A stretch of 64,000 bases of DNA from Calditrichia bacterium (GTDB taxonomy: Bacteria; Calditrichota; Calditrichia; RBG-13-44-9; J075), in contig JANQRS010000065.1 in the NCBI GenBank assembly GCA_028284445.1, positions 1 through 64,000 on the forward strand. The letters are read 5' to 3'. Made by a program: the position numbers and the translations under genes. Below the pieces are notes generated by a model, which was not told the DNA's origin, searched no databases, and saw only the letters and a list, made by a program, of their open reading frames with translations. Shown one piece after another: positions 26,258-34,874 of the stretch (the stretch's first letter is position 1; every line of letters begins with the position of its first letter).

Positions 26258-27656
26258 TGATCTTCTGCTAAAACCGGCGATCGAACTTCGCGATTTGATC
26301 CGCAATCGCGTTATCTCGCCCGTCGAGCTTATCGAAAAGACTCTCTCCCAAATAGAGCAGCGAAATAAGATCATCAACGCGGTTGTGACGCTCGATGACG
26401 TGGCAATCGATGATGCCAAACGCATTGAGGCGCAGATAAATGCGGGTAAAGAAGCGGGAATACTGGCCGGGCTGCCCGTGGGCATTAAGGATGTCACGCC
26501 GGTGGCCGGTCTTCGCAACACCTACGGGTCTCTGCCATATGCCGACAATATCGCCACAGAAGATGCGCTCCTCGTACAGCGTCTGAAAGCGGCCGGGGCA
26601 ATTATCATTGGGAAGACCAATACCCCGGAATTTACTGCTGGTGCCAATACATTCAACGAGGTGTTTGGCGCAACTCGCAATCCATGGAATACTGCCCTCA
26701 GTGCCGGTGGTTCTACCGGTGGCGGTGCCGCCGCCCTTGCCAGCGGGATGATTGCCCTGGCGGAAGGCACTGATCTTGGTGGATCGCTACGCATTCCCGC
26801 TGCCTTCTGTGGTGTGGTCGGTCTGCGCCCGACACCCGGACTTGTGCCGGTCTTTCCAAGCGATTTTGCCTGGGATAATCTTAGCGTATCCGGTCCAATG
26901 GGCCGAACCGCAGAAGATGTGGCCATGATGCTGCAGGTGATTGCTGGCATCAGCCCACGAGCACCTTATGCCCGCTCACTGGCCGAAGAACATTTGGTTG
27001 CGACAGTCCGCAAGCGTCTGGAGCCTGCTGATGTGAAGATTGCCTGGTGTGCTGACATCGCCGGTATCGGGATTGAGGAAGATATTATCAGCTGTGTGAA
27101 AAACGCAGTGACTGTGTTAAGCGACAGCGGATTTGGCGTCAGCGAAAAGAACTTCGATTTGTCATACGCCTGGGAGGCCTTTCAGCGAATCCGTGCCTTC
27201 TGGATGGTGGCATCGCATTATCAGCGGCTGGATCTTCTGGATCAATTTGGGGATAACCTGCGCGGGAATATAGAAGCCGGCTTGCAATTATCGACGCGCG
27301 ACTTGGCGGAAGCGGAGCATCTACGTGGGAAATTGCTCTACTTTTTCAATAATTTCTTCCAGAAATACGATTTCCTCCTTACCCCTTGCACTGCCGTATC
27401 TCCCTTTCCTGTTGAGCAGAATTATCCCGACAGCATTGGCGGCAATCCGATGAAAACCTATACGGATTGGTTTGCGCCGACCTTCATTCTCAGTCTAACC
27501 GGCTTGCCGGTCGCCTGTGTGCCTTGTGGATTAGATAGCACCGGTTTGCCGGTGGGGATACAAGTTGTTGGACGGCAACTTGGTGAGGCTGCAGTGTTAG
27601 CGTTGGCTGGTGTCATTCAGAAGTTGCTGCCGGTGGGGTTGCCGGAGGAGGGGTAG
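26247..27656 (+). CDS. Amidase-signature family hydrolase; candidate ureidomalonase
   Basis: A 469-residue serine amidase. The catalytic triad is visible: Lys81 in GLPVGIKDV, cis-Ser156 in AGGSTGGG and nucleophile Ser180 in GTDLGGSLRIPA. The family hydrolyses varied amides, including allophanate and 1-carboxybiuret, which are acylated ureas. Together with an upstream malonyl-CoA synthetase, hydrolysis of ureidomalonate to malonate and urea is the natural proposal here, but the substrate cannot be read directly. GatA is unlikely, since gatB and gatC are absent. The start overlaps the synthetase gene by 11 bases, so translation is coupled. It is the last gene of the cluster. Confidence 0.88.
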   Translation: MPVDDLLLKPAIELRDLIRNRVISPVELIEKTLSQIEQRNKIINAVVTLDDVAIDDAKRIEAQINAGKEAGILAGLPVGIKDVTPVAGLRNTYGSLPYADNIATEDALLVQRLKAAGAIIIGKTNTPEFTAGANTFNEVFGATRNPWNTALSAGGSTGGGAAALASGMIALAEGTDLGGSLRIPAAFCGVVGLRPTPGLVPVFPSDFAWDNLSVSGPMGRTAEDVAMMLQVIAGISPRAPYARSLAEEHLVATVRKRLEPADVKIAWCADIAGIGIEEDIISCVKNAVTVLSDSGFGVSEKNFDLSYAWEAFQRIRAFWMVASHYQRLDLLDQFGDNLRGNIEAGLQLSTRDLAEAEHLRGKLLYFFNNFFQKYDFLLTPCTAVSPFPVEQNYPDSIGGNPMKTYTDWFAPTFILSLTGLPVACVPCGLDSTGLPVGIQVVGRQLGEAAVLALAGVIQKLLPVGLPEEG

Positions 27657-27687
27657 TGTTATTGTCTCAAATAGCTTTAGGTATGTC

Positions 27688-27765
27688 ATTCCCGAATGCT
27701 TGTATCGGGAATCCAAAGAGTTTGGCAGTGATGGATCCCCGATGCCTACACTTGGGGATGAAAAT
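27688..27765. repeat. GTCATTCCCGAATGC-type dispersed repeat
   Basis: This unit starts with GTCATTCCCGAATGC, continues with ATCGGGAATCCA, and contains TGATGGATCCCCGATGC before ending at TTGGGGATGA. It is the same kind of inverted-repeat element as 16130-16213, and lies between the catabolic cluster and the Roco gene. No gene is present in 27657-27926. Confidence 0.6.
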
Positions 27766-27926
27766 TCTTTAGCTTGGCAATATTGGTGATTGACTTTTGC
27801 CGACATACGTCGAATTGTGAAGGCGTGGAAGAGTTAAAACGTTAAAATGTGCTTAGATATAGCCTGCGCGGCCCAGCTGCGCTTGCAAGCGTGTGGAGAA
27901 CCGTATCAGAGGCTAGAGGGAAGAAC

Positions 27927-30900
27927 ATGAACCGCAAAGAACTTCTCGAACGCATTAATGTGGCTACTCGGAGTAATGTGTGGAGACTCGATCTATCCGA
28001 TAATACCATCACTGAATTGCCGTCAGAAATTGGACGACTCACCCAGCTCAAGGAATTAGACCTTGCAGGTAATCACTTAACAAAACTGCCGCCAGAAATT
28101 GGACAACTTACGCAGCTGATCGACCTCGATCTCAACTCCAATAAGCTGGTAGAGTTACCGTCGGAAATCGGACAACTTAGGCAGCTCAGCCGGCTCACTC
28201 TTGCTGGCAACAAACTGACAGATTTGCCGCCAGAAATTGGCCTGCTTACGAATCTCACCAAGCTCTATCTTAACGGAAACCGCCTAGCGGAACTGCCGCC
28301 GGAAATTGGTCAACTTGAGAGTCTCACCAGTCTCTACCTTAACGGAAACCGCCTAACGGAACTGCCACCAGAAATTAGTCAGCTTGCGAAGCTATACTTA
28401 TTTAACTGCTCGCAGAATCACCTGATAAAGCTACCGTCGGAAATTGGTCAACTTAAGCGTCTTAACCACCTTTACCTCCATGCTAACCAACTGACGCAAC
28501 TGCCATCGGAAATCGGTCAACTTACGAATCTCACCAATCTCTATCTTGATGGGAACCACCTAACTGAGTTGCCGACCTCGATTGGGCATTTGCATCAACT
28601 TGGTCAGCTCGATTTGGGAGATTCTCTTCGTACGAATCCCATTAAAACTTTACCGCCGGAAATAGGCCAATTGAAATCGCTTAATCAATTAGCTTTAGAC
28701 GGTCTTGAGCTTATTGACCCGCCGCCGGAGATCATCAAACAAGGAACTGAAGCAGTTCTCGCCTATCTCCGTGAACAACTTGAGGACGAACGCCCGGTTT
28801 GGGAATCCAAGTTAATTCTTGTCGGTGAAGGTGGTGTTGGGAAAACCCAGCTTCTCAAGTCGCTGCAGGGAGGAGAATTTCAAACACATTCGGAAACCAC
28901 CTGGGGGATTGACGTCACGCCACTGCCAATTGCGCATCCCGAGCAGCCGGATGTGACTATGATGCTTAACTGCTGGGATTTTGGTGGGCAGGAAATCTAT
29001 CACGCCACCCACCAGTTTTTCCTTACCACTCGTTCACTTTTTCTGTTAGCCTGGAATGCCCGACTTGGCTGGCAGCAGGGAAAGCTGAACTATTGGCTGG
29101 ATACCATACAGGCGCTGGCACCGAATTCGCCGGTAATGATTGTAGCGACGCACATCGATGAGCGCTCAGCGGATCTGCCACTGGACGACCTCAAGGAAAA
29201 ATACCCGCAGATCATTGGTGAGTGGTCGGTCAGCAACAAGGACCGCAAACTTGGAGATGGCATCGACCAGCTTTGTGAAGTCATCTGCAAAACAGCCGCT
29301 GACTTACCGCTCATGGGCCAGTCGTGGCCCGGCAGCTATTGGCGGGCAGCTGAGACCATTCGCTCACTCGATAAGGAGCAAAAATATATCACTGCCGGAC
29401 GGCTGGAAGAGATCATGACTGACAGTGGTGTTAGTCCGGAATCACATGATGTACTCGCCAAACAGCTTCATCAGCTCGGCGACATCTTATTCTTCGACGA
29501 TGACGATGAATTGCAGGACACGGTGCTATTGGATCCGTCATGGGTTAGCAAGATGATTAGCAATGTGCTGGTTCATGATAAGATTGTAGAAGGTATCGGG
29601 GTTTTCCGTCGCCAACACATGGAGGAGGTTTGGCCAGATCTGGAACCGATTATGCGGGATCGCTTTCTGCGCTTGATGGAGAAATTTGATTTATCATATC
29701 GCATTCCCGATGATCCGGAGAACAAGAGCCTGGTTGTTGAAAGGTTGTCTCAAGACCCCCCTGATTACCATCCGCAATGGAAGCAAATTGGCGAGCAGGA
29801 GGATTGCCGTGAGATTCGAATGCAAATAGACCCGCAGAGCACCCGCCCGGCTGGCATTCCGACCTGGTTCATTGCCCGCTCACATCGCTTTACGACCGAT
29901 ACACACTGGCGCTATGGCGCTTTGTTTCAGGATAAAACCGGTCGTCACCTTGCTCTGGCTGAAGCACCGCCTTCAGAACGATTTGTGCGGTTAACCGTAC
30001 GAGGGCCGAATCCGAACAACTTCTTCGCAGTGTTGCGCGATGGCCTGGAATTGACGTTGGATCGTTTTCCGGGCTTAAAGTTAAAACGAACCATCCCTTG
30101 TCCGAAACCGAAGCGCGGTGAGCCAGACAAGCCGTGTCCGCATCATTTTGATTTATCGCACCTGGAAGAACGAAGCCAACTTGTTCCGCCGAAGCTGGAG
30201 ATTGAATGCCCTGCCTGTTTCAACGATGTATCGGTCAGCGGATTGCTATTTGGCCTGCACTGGACAACAGATAGTCAGGTACTGGCGCGGTTGGATGAAT
30301 TAGAGGACGCCAATGAGGAGCGGACGGCGCGGATTTTGGGCGAGATAGGGGATCTGAGAGAGTTAAGCCAACGGCAATTCCTGATCTGGTTCAACAGCGA
30401 ACAGCGATTGGCAGAATCGCATTGCCCACGGGTATTTGCGCTGCGTCCGCAATCACAGAGCAAGCTGTTCGGTTCGGAATGGCAATTGCAGGTCTATTGC
30501 GAAGCCCCGGGCTGCTGGCATCCAGCGATGCACGGTAGCCAGAAAGGTCTGTATGTTATCCAGGAGCCGGCTCAATGGGTCAAAACCATTGGGCCGTGGG
30601 TCAAGCGACTAAATACGGTATTCAAGTATGCTGCCCATTTTGCAGGTCCGATAATGGGCAGCATGGCAGAGGATTTGCATAAACTTGTCGAGAACGATAT
30701 CGAGCTGATGAAAGCAATTATGGAGAAGCTACCGGATATTGAACTGGAAGGAGATTTGAAGAAGTCCTCCGACCTCGGGGAAACGGATCATCCTGTGCGA
30801 ACCGCAGATGGGGCTTCATTGCGAAGCCTGCGGCAGTTTTTGCTGGAGCTCGATCCGCAGCAGGAATGGGGGGATTTGCGCAAGACGCTTACGCCAGAGG

Positions 30901-30950
30901 GGCATTGGTTATGGCTCTGTGAAGAGCATTCGGCGGTTTATAAACTGTAA
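27927..30950 (+). CDS. Roco protein: leucine-rich repeats with Roc GTPase and COR domains
   Basis: A 1007-residue bacterial relative of LRRK2/CtRoco. Residues 15-265 hold about ten 23-residue leucine-rich repeats (consensus LTELPPEIGQLxxLTxLYLxGN). The Roc GTPase follows (about 290-460): P-loop GEGGVGKT at 300-307, switch-2 CWDFGGQE near 351 and THID near 408. The COR region (about 470-680) supplies dimerisation. The C-terminal 300 residues contain a cysteine/histidine cluster, CPKPKRGEPDKPCPHH then CPAC, which may bind zinc; its role is unknown to me. No kinase domain follows. ATG 27927 has AGAGGGA five bases upstream. It stands alone with no partner genes. Signalling role is inferred. Confidence 0.92.
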   Translation: MNRKELLERINVATRSNVWRLDLSDNTITELPSEIGRLTQLKELDLAGNHLTKLPPEIGQLTQLIDLDLNSNKLVELPSEIGQLRQLSRLTLAGNKLTDLPPEIGLLTNLTKLYLNGNRLAELPPEIGQLESLTSLYLNGNRLTELPPEISQLAKLYLFNCSQNHLIKLPSEIGQLKRLNHLYLHANQLTQLPSEIGQLTNLTNLYLDGNHLTELPTSIGHLHQLGQLDLGDSLRTNPIKTLPPEIGQLKSLNQLALDGLELIDPPPEIIKQGTEAVLAYLREQLEDERPVWESKLILVGEGGVGKTQLLKSLQGGEFQTHSETTWGIDVTPLPIAHPEQPDVTMMLNCWDFGGQEIYHATHQFFLTTRSLFLLAWNARLGWQQGKLNYWLDTIQALAPNSPVMIVATHIDERSADLPLDDLKEKYPQIIGEWSVSNKDRKLGDGIDQLCEVICKTAADLPLMGQSWPGSYWRAAETIRSLDKEQKYITAGRLEEIMTDSGVSPESHDVLAKQLHQLGDILFFDDDDELQDTVLLDPSWVSKMISNVLVHDKIVEGIGVFRRQHMEEVWPDLEPIMRDRFLRLMEKFDLSYRIPDDPENKSLVVERLSQDPPDYHPQWKQIGEQEDCREIRMQIDPQSTRPAGIPTWFIARSHRFTTDTHWRYGALFQDKTGRHLALAEAPPSERFVRLTVRGPNPNNFFAVLRDGLELTLDRFPGLKLKRTIPCPKPKRGEPDKPCPHHFDLSHLEERSQLVPPKLEIECPACFNDVSVSGLLFGLHWTTDSQVLARLDELEDANEERTARILGEIGDLRELSQRQFLIWFNSEQRLAESHCPRVFALRPQSQSKLFGSEWQLQVYCEAPGCWHPAMHGSQKGLYVIQEPAQWVKTIGPWVKRLNTVFKYAAHFAGPIMGSMAEDLHKLVENDIELMKAIMEKLPDIELEGDLKKSSDLGETDHPVRTADGASLRSLRQFLLELDPQQEWGDLRKTLTPEGHWLWLCEEHSAVYKL

Positions 30951-30960
30951 GGCTTGTGCT

Positions 30961-30982
30961 CGTGCGCGGCTCTGCTGCGTAC
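30961..30982 (+). repeat. Copy of the CGTGCGCGGCTCTGC palindrome
   Basis: Ten bases after the Roco stop codon lies CGTGCGCGGCTCTGCTGCGT followed by AC, which matches 10693-10714 with one change, and matches 375-396 and 18316-18338 in reverse. It can form a short hairpin. It may act as a transcript end between two convergent genes. Confidence 0.65.
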
Positions 30983-31035
30983 ATTTGAAGCCCATAGTTT
31001 GGAAATATCTCCGCCTGCAGATGCAAAAGGCCACA

Positions 31036-33168
31036 TTAACGCAGCAACATCATCTTCCTCGACTCAGCAAAACTACCTGCTTCCAATTTGTAAATATAAA
31101 TGCCGCTGGCTACAGCTTGTCCACTGTCGTTACTACCATCCCATACAAGCAAATATGCGCCAGCTGCCTGCGTTTCATTGACCAGCGTCTTTACTTGCTG
31201 CCCGATGAGTGAATAGATCTTGATATTGACATGACCGCCCTTGGCCAGTTGATAAGAAATGGTGGTTTGCGGATTAAATGGATTTGGAGAGTTCTGGAAC
31301 AGCGCGCTGTTTTGCGGAGTCGCTGCAGGTGTATTTCGGATTCCGGTTCTGGGCTCAACGAAGACCTGAAATGTATCGCTGACAAAGGCTGGTTGATCGT
31401 CAACTGCGGTGACAATAACTTGACTTGTCCCAACGAACAAGCGAACCCGGCTAAGCTCAAGCAGGCTGTCGGTCACTGAAGCAATGGTGTTCCCGTCCGT
31501 GCTTGCGAAATATGTTAGGGCTCTATTGTCCGGGTGTGCGAATACCGAGTCTAAATCTGCAACAACATAGGTTCTGAAATCCCTGATTACAGTTTGATCC
31601 GCAATTGGGTTTGAAACGAAAGGTAACCGATCCAACTTGACAACAATGACGCTATCACTATCTATAATGTTTTCCGGATAGCTGCCGGTATATGCGGTGA
31701 CTTTGTATCTGCCAGGTGCGACACTTCCAGGCATTTCCATGGTATATTGAGCACCCGCTGTTGCCGCTGATTGCAGCTCCAGGTCTACTGGTGCGAAAAG
31801 GGTGTCCGTATGCCCATCCGCCGTTCTGATAACTTCTGTCCAATACTGCAGGTTTTGAATTTCCTGCGTTTCATTGCTAAAAGCCAGATTAATTGGGAAG
31901 GTGTCGCCAGTCATGGGGATAAACTGATAGGCTGAATCCAGTTCGATATCAACAAGTACGTCACGAAAAAATCCGGAGTACATATAGGCCGCGCCATAAT
32001 CTCCATCTATTGTTGTACCAACCAGTGCATGATCTTGCTCAATAGCGACGTCAAAGCCAAAGCTTCGAGTGCTTGAGGGATTATTGCTTGAAAGTTGAAA
32101 CTCCTGTTTCCAGGTTCCCTTGTCGTATCTGAAAAGTGAGGCAGAGCCTGAGAAAAAGCCGCCCACGGTGTCTGAGGAAGCACCAATGAGTGCATAGTCT
32201 CCGTGAATTGATACCGACCTTCCAAATAGCGCGTTATCCAGCGGATCGCTTTCACGTACTCGAATGACTTCCGTCCAGTTGGCATCTTGATAGTGATTAA
32301 AATAAGCGGAGCCGGGGCTCCACCGCCCGCTGTTTATTTCATTCGCTCCAATGAGGGCAATGTCTTTATAGATGGCCAAGGAAGAACCGTATGATAAACC
32401 GGCTACTAAATAGCTCGGAAGTAGTTTTATCTCTTCTTTCCAGATTCCATTGGAATAACGAAATACATATACCGCGCCGACAACGTCGCCCAGAACCTCA
32501 GAGTTGTTGGGTGCGCTTACCAGGATCACATTATCATACATCGCAACGGCACTGCCGAACAGATCTGGCTGCTCTACGTCTGCGGGCACGAAGGTTTTGG
32601 TTTCAGTCCAGGTATCGCCATCACGCTCAAAAAGATGTGCTATGCCGACTTCATTTGTTGGTGTAAGGCCGAAACTGCTTCCGACTATCAAATGATTTTC
32701 GTGGAGTGAAATTGACTGTCCAAAAGAATTGTACTGGGGTATGCCCGAACCTCTGATCTTGGTTTGCTCGCTCCAAGTGCCGTTTTCGAATTTGAATATG
32801 TAAATGTACCCTCGCTGGCCCATGCTGTCTACCTTGGAGTTTGCCGTGATTGCGGCATAATCACCGTGGATTGAAATTTTGCCGCCAAAAAAGTCGAACA
32901 TCGTTCCGTCAGAAGGAATGAGCCTCTGGCTTTCGCTCCAGATTCCCCCCTCTTTCTTAAACACATAGACTGCCCCAACCAGCGTGTCATGTATTGTCGT
33001 TGCCCGTGGCGCACCAACAAATGCATAGTCGCCAGACAGTGCCACCGATCTTCCAAATAGCGTGCCCTCTGTGCTATCGGAAGGGGTAAGCTTGATCTCC
33101 GTTAGCTGCGCCGAAACTATGCTCGAAGCAAGAATAAGTAGAGTTAGAATCAGATTCGTTTTTACCAA
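31036..33168 (-). CDS. Secreted FG-GAP beta-propeller protein with Por/T9SS-type sorting domain
   Basis: A 710-residue exported protein. After a signal peptide (MVKTNLILTLLILASSIVSA) come about seven repeats of around 50 residues with the pattern LFGxSVAxxGDYAxVGAPxxT, which mark an FG-GAP beta-propeller. A fibronectin-like or cadherin-like portion (about 400-610) and then the sorting domain with NSPNPFNPQTTISYQL, IKIYSLIGQQV and ASGIYIYKLEAG follow. The same tail occurs in the VWA protein at 11283. The start is probably TTG 33168, five bases after GGAGG. Adhesion or surface display is likely; no enzyme motif is visible. Confidence 0.87.
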   Translation of the reverse strand: MVKTNLILTLLILASSIVSAQLTEIKLTPSDSTEGTLFGRSVALSGDYAFVGAPRATTIHDTLVGAVYVFKKEGGIWSESQRLIPSDGTMFDFFGGKISIHGDYAAITANSKVDSMGQRGYIYIFKFENGTWSEQTKIRGSGIPQYNSFGQSISLHENHLIVGSSFGLTPTNEVGIAHLFERDGDTWTETKTFVPADVEQPDLFGSAVAMYDNVILVSAPNNSEVLGDVVGAVYVFRYSNGIWKEEIKLLPSYLVAGLSYGSSLAIYKDIALIGANEINSGRWSPGSAYFNHYQDANWTEVIRVRESDPLDNALFGRSVSIHGDYALIGASSDTVGGFFSGSASLFRYDKGTWKQEFQLSSNNPSSTRSFGFDVAIEQDHALVGTTIDGDYGAAYMYSGFFRDVLVDIELDSAYQFIPMTGDTFPINLAFSNETQEIQNLQYWTEVIRTADGHTDTLFAPVDLELQSAATAGAQYTMEMPGSVAPGRYKVTAYTGSYPENIIDSDSVIVVKLDRLPFVSNPIADQTVIRDFRTYVVADLDSVFAHPDNRALTYFASTDGNTIASVTDSLLELSRVRLFVGTSQVIVTAVDDQPAFVSDTFQVFVEPRTGIRNTPAATPQNSALFQNSPNPFNPQTTISYQLAKGGHVNIKIYSLIGQQVKTLVNETQAAGAYLLVWDGSNDSGQAVASGIYIYKLEAGSFAESRKMMLLR

Positions 33169-33296
33169 GGTCTCCTCCGTTGATCAAAATAAGTGCTAAA
33201 CAATTTCGCCTTCTCCTTAACGAAAGATATCTGTACAAAATGTTCGATACAAGAACCACGCATATTGCTATATACTTTATTAGAAGCACTCATGAT

Positions 33297-33331
33297 GTTT
33301 TGGAATTTTTATTGTTGGGATTTGGAATTTA
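33297..33331. repeat. AAATTCCAA-type repeat fragment
   Basis: TTTGGAATTTTTATTGTTGG followed by GATTTGGAATTT matches the right end of the element at 23695-23800 almost exactly. The left arm is missing, so this is a partial copy. It lies in the 306-base gap 33169-33474, which otherwise holds the ArsR promoter and operators. Confidence 0.6.
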
Positions 33332-33405
33332 GCTCCTGATATACGTGTTACTCACATCAGTAGCTCAACTCCACTGTGGATATGTGCAGACAATTATATT
33401 TATAC

Positions 33406-33450
33406 TTGTGTAACCATTTTGTTACGCATATATTGTAACCAATTAGTTAC
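33406..33450 (+). promoter_or_regulatory. Promoter with twin operators for the ArsR-type repressor
   Basis: Two 16-base palindromes of the form GTAAC-N6-GTTAC lie at 33410-33425 (GTAACCATTTTGTTAC) and 33435-33450 (GTAACCAATTAGTTAC), 25 bases centre to centre. They overlap a fitting promoter: TTGTGT (33406-33411), 17-base spacer, TATATT (33429-33434). They sit directly before an ArsR-family gene, so autorepression is likely. Confidence 0.75.
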
Positions 33451-33474
33451 ATGAAAGCGTTCGAGGCTATAACA

Positions 33475-33789
33475 ATGCAAAGAGATTGCTTCCGGGGAAT
33501 TGCCGATCCCACTCGCAGAAATATACTTCTACTGCTGAATAAAAATGAGCTTACCGTCAATCGGGTTGCGGAACATTTTGAAATCAGCCGTCCGGCAGTT
33601 TCCAAGCATATCAAAATTCTGGAAGAGTGCGGACTGTTAAAAATCAAGCAGCGTGGACGGGAAAGGTATTGCAGGGTGAATCCCAAGCCTTTGCAAGAAG
33701 TGTATCAATGGCTCGAGCACTTAAATTCATTCTGGGATGACAGGTTGAGTGCGCTTAAAACATTTGTGGAGGAAAAAGGCGATGAGTGA
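33475..33789 (+). CDS. ArsR-family winged-helix transcriptional repressor
   Basis: A 104-residue helix-turn-helix protein. It shows IADPTRRNILLLL, NRVAEHFEISRPAVSKHIKILEECGLL (recognition helix) and KIKQRGRERYCRVNP (wing), the usual pattern of ArsR regulators encoded with SRPBCC (AHSA1-type) genes. No metal-binding CxC pair is present, so it is not a metal sensor of the classical kind. ATG 33475 has GAGG eight bases upstream; a frame from ATG 33451 abuts the second operator and lacks a ribosome site. It overlaps the next gene by eight bases, so the two form an operon under the twin operators. Confidence 0.88.
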   Translation: MQRDCFRGIADPTRRNILLLLNKNELTVNRVAEHFEISRPAVSKHIKILEECGLLKIKQRGRERYCRVNPKPLQEVYQWLEHLNSFWDDRLSALKTFVEEKGDE

Positions 33790-34243
33790 AAATAATCCGT
33801 TAGGTCAGGGGCAAAAAGATCAAGTGGTCAGAAAAGAAGTCGTAATTGAGGCACCTGTCTCTCGCGTATGGAAGGCTCTGACTGATAAAGAGCATATGAA
33901 GCAGTGGGGCCTGGTCATTGCAGAATTTGAGCCTGAAGTAGGGTTTGAATTTGAGTTCGAAGGTGGCACGGAAGGACGAGTCTACCGGCATTTATGCAAA
34001 GTGACCGAGGTGATTCCTGAGAAAAAACTGGCTTATACCTGGCGCTATGACGGCTATCCCGGGGATAGTCTGGTGACCTTCGAACTCTTTGCAGAACGCG
34101 ATAAAACCAGACTGAAATTGACCCATTCAGGTGTCGATAGTTTTGCTACTGCCCATCCGGATCTCTCGCGGGATAATTTTGATAAGGGGTGGACTGACAT
34201 TGTGCATGTTTTGATAAAGAACTTTGTTGAAGAGAAGGATTAA
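33782..34243 (+). CDS. SRPBCC (AHSA1-type) domain protein, first copy
   Basis: A 153-residue protein with the START/Bet v1-like fold that encloses hydrophobic ligands. The N-terminal VVIEAPVSRVWKALTDKEHMKQWG is the family mark, and the rest (LAYTWRYDGYPGDSLVTFELFAERDKTRLKLTHSG) forms the ligand cavity. These proteins commonly accompany ArsR repressors, but their ligands are mostly unknown. ATG 33782 lies within the end of the arsR frame and is preceded by GAGGAAAAAGG. The second SRPBCC gene follows after 154 bases. Confidence 0.85.
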   Translation: MSENNPLGQGQKDQVVRKEVVIEAPVSRVWKALTDKEHMKQWGLVIAEFEPEVGFEFEFEGGTEGRVYRHLCKVTEVIPEKKLAYTWRYDGYPGDSLVTFELFAERDKTRLKLTHSGVDSFATAHPDLSRDNFDKGWTDIVHVLIKNFVEEKD

Positions 34244-34299
34244 AATAGTGCCCACGAAACCGGCATTAGATCAATTACTTATACCTGGTTTAGTGCATT

Positions 34300-34337
34300 T
34301 CCCCCTATATGTCGCCCCGGAGGGACATATAGGGGGA
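34300..34337. repeat. CCCCCTATATGTC palindrome
   Basis: CCCCCTATATGTC (34301-34313) pairs perfectly with GACATATAGGGGG (34324-34336). A related hairpin lies at 34948-34979, on the other side of the second SRPBCC gene, so the gene is bracketed by a repeat pair. Confidence 0.75.
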
Positions 34338-34397
34338 GTCAAAGGACTTTATGATAAATTTGGAATTGATAAACACATTTCAGGAGAGAAATGACAG

Positions 34398-34874
34398 ATG
34401 GCCCTGGAGAAAGAAGTCGTCGTGAACGCACAAATGTGTATTCGGAAGCCCGTCGAGGTGGTATTCGAAGCATTTATTGATCCTGATATTACCACCAGAT
34501 TCTGGTTCACCAGGAGCAGCGGGAAGCTAGAATCAGGCAAGGCGGTGCGCTGGGAATGGGAAATGTATGGCGCGGTGGCCGATATTCAGGTAATTGCGAT
34601 TGAGGAAAACAAGCGAATTCTTATCGAATGGGATGAGCCCGCGCGGCCGGTCGAATGGCTGTTTACCCGTCGTGATGACAATACCACGCTGGTCACGATT
34701 ACCGAGCGCGGATATCAGGGAAGTGACGACGACATCGTGACGCAGGCAATTGACTCAAAAGGTGGATTTACGATGGTGCTCGCTGGTCTGAAGGCGTTTC
34801 TGGAAAATGGTATTGCTATGCCGCTGGTGGCGGATCAATTTCCTGATGCGCATGTTGATTGGTTGGTCATCTAG
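34398..34874 (+). CDS. SRPBCC (AHSA1-type) domain protein, second copy
   Basis: A 158-residue START/Bet v1-like protein: QMCIRKPVEVVFEAFIDPDITTRFWF is the N-terminal signature, and WEWEMYGAVADIQVIAIEENKRILIEWDEP continues the fold. It differs from the first copy beyond the common fold, so it is not a recent duplicate. AGGAGAG lies about 12 bases upstream of the ATG. Bracketing by two related palindromes may mean that it is transcribed separately or was inserted as a unit. Ligand and role are unknown. Confidence 0.83.
   Translation: MALEKEVVVNAQMCIRKPVEVVFEAFIDPDITTRFWFTRSSGKLESGKAVRWEWEMYGAVADIQVIAIEENKRILIEWDEPARPVEWLFTRRDDNTTLVTITERGYQGSDDDIVTQAIDSKGGFTMVLAGLKAFLENGIAMPLVADQFPDAHVDWLVI

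Noticed and set aside
26247..27656. GatA subunit of aspartyl/glutamyl-tRNA amidotransferase
   Set aside because: gatB and gatC are absent and the gene lies within a catabolic cluster, overlapping the synthetase gene.
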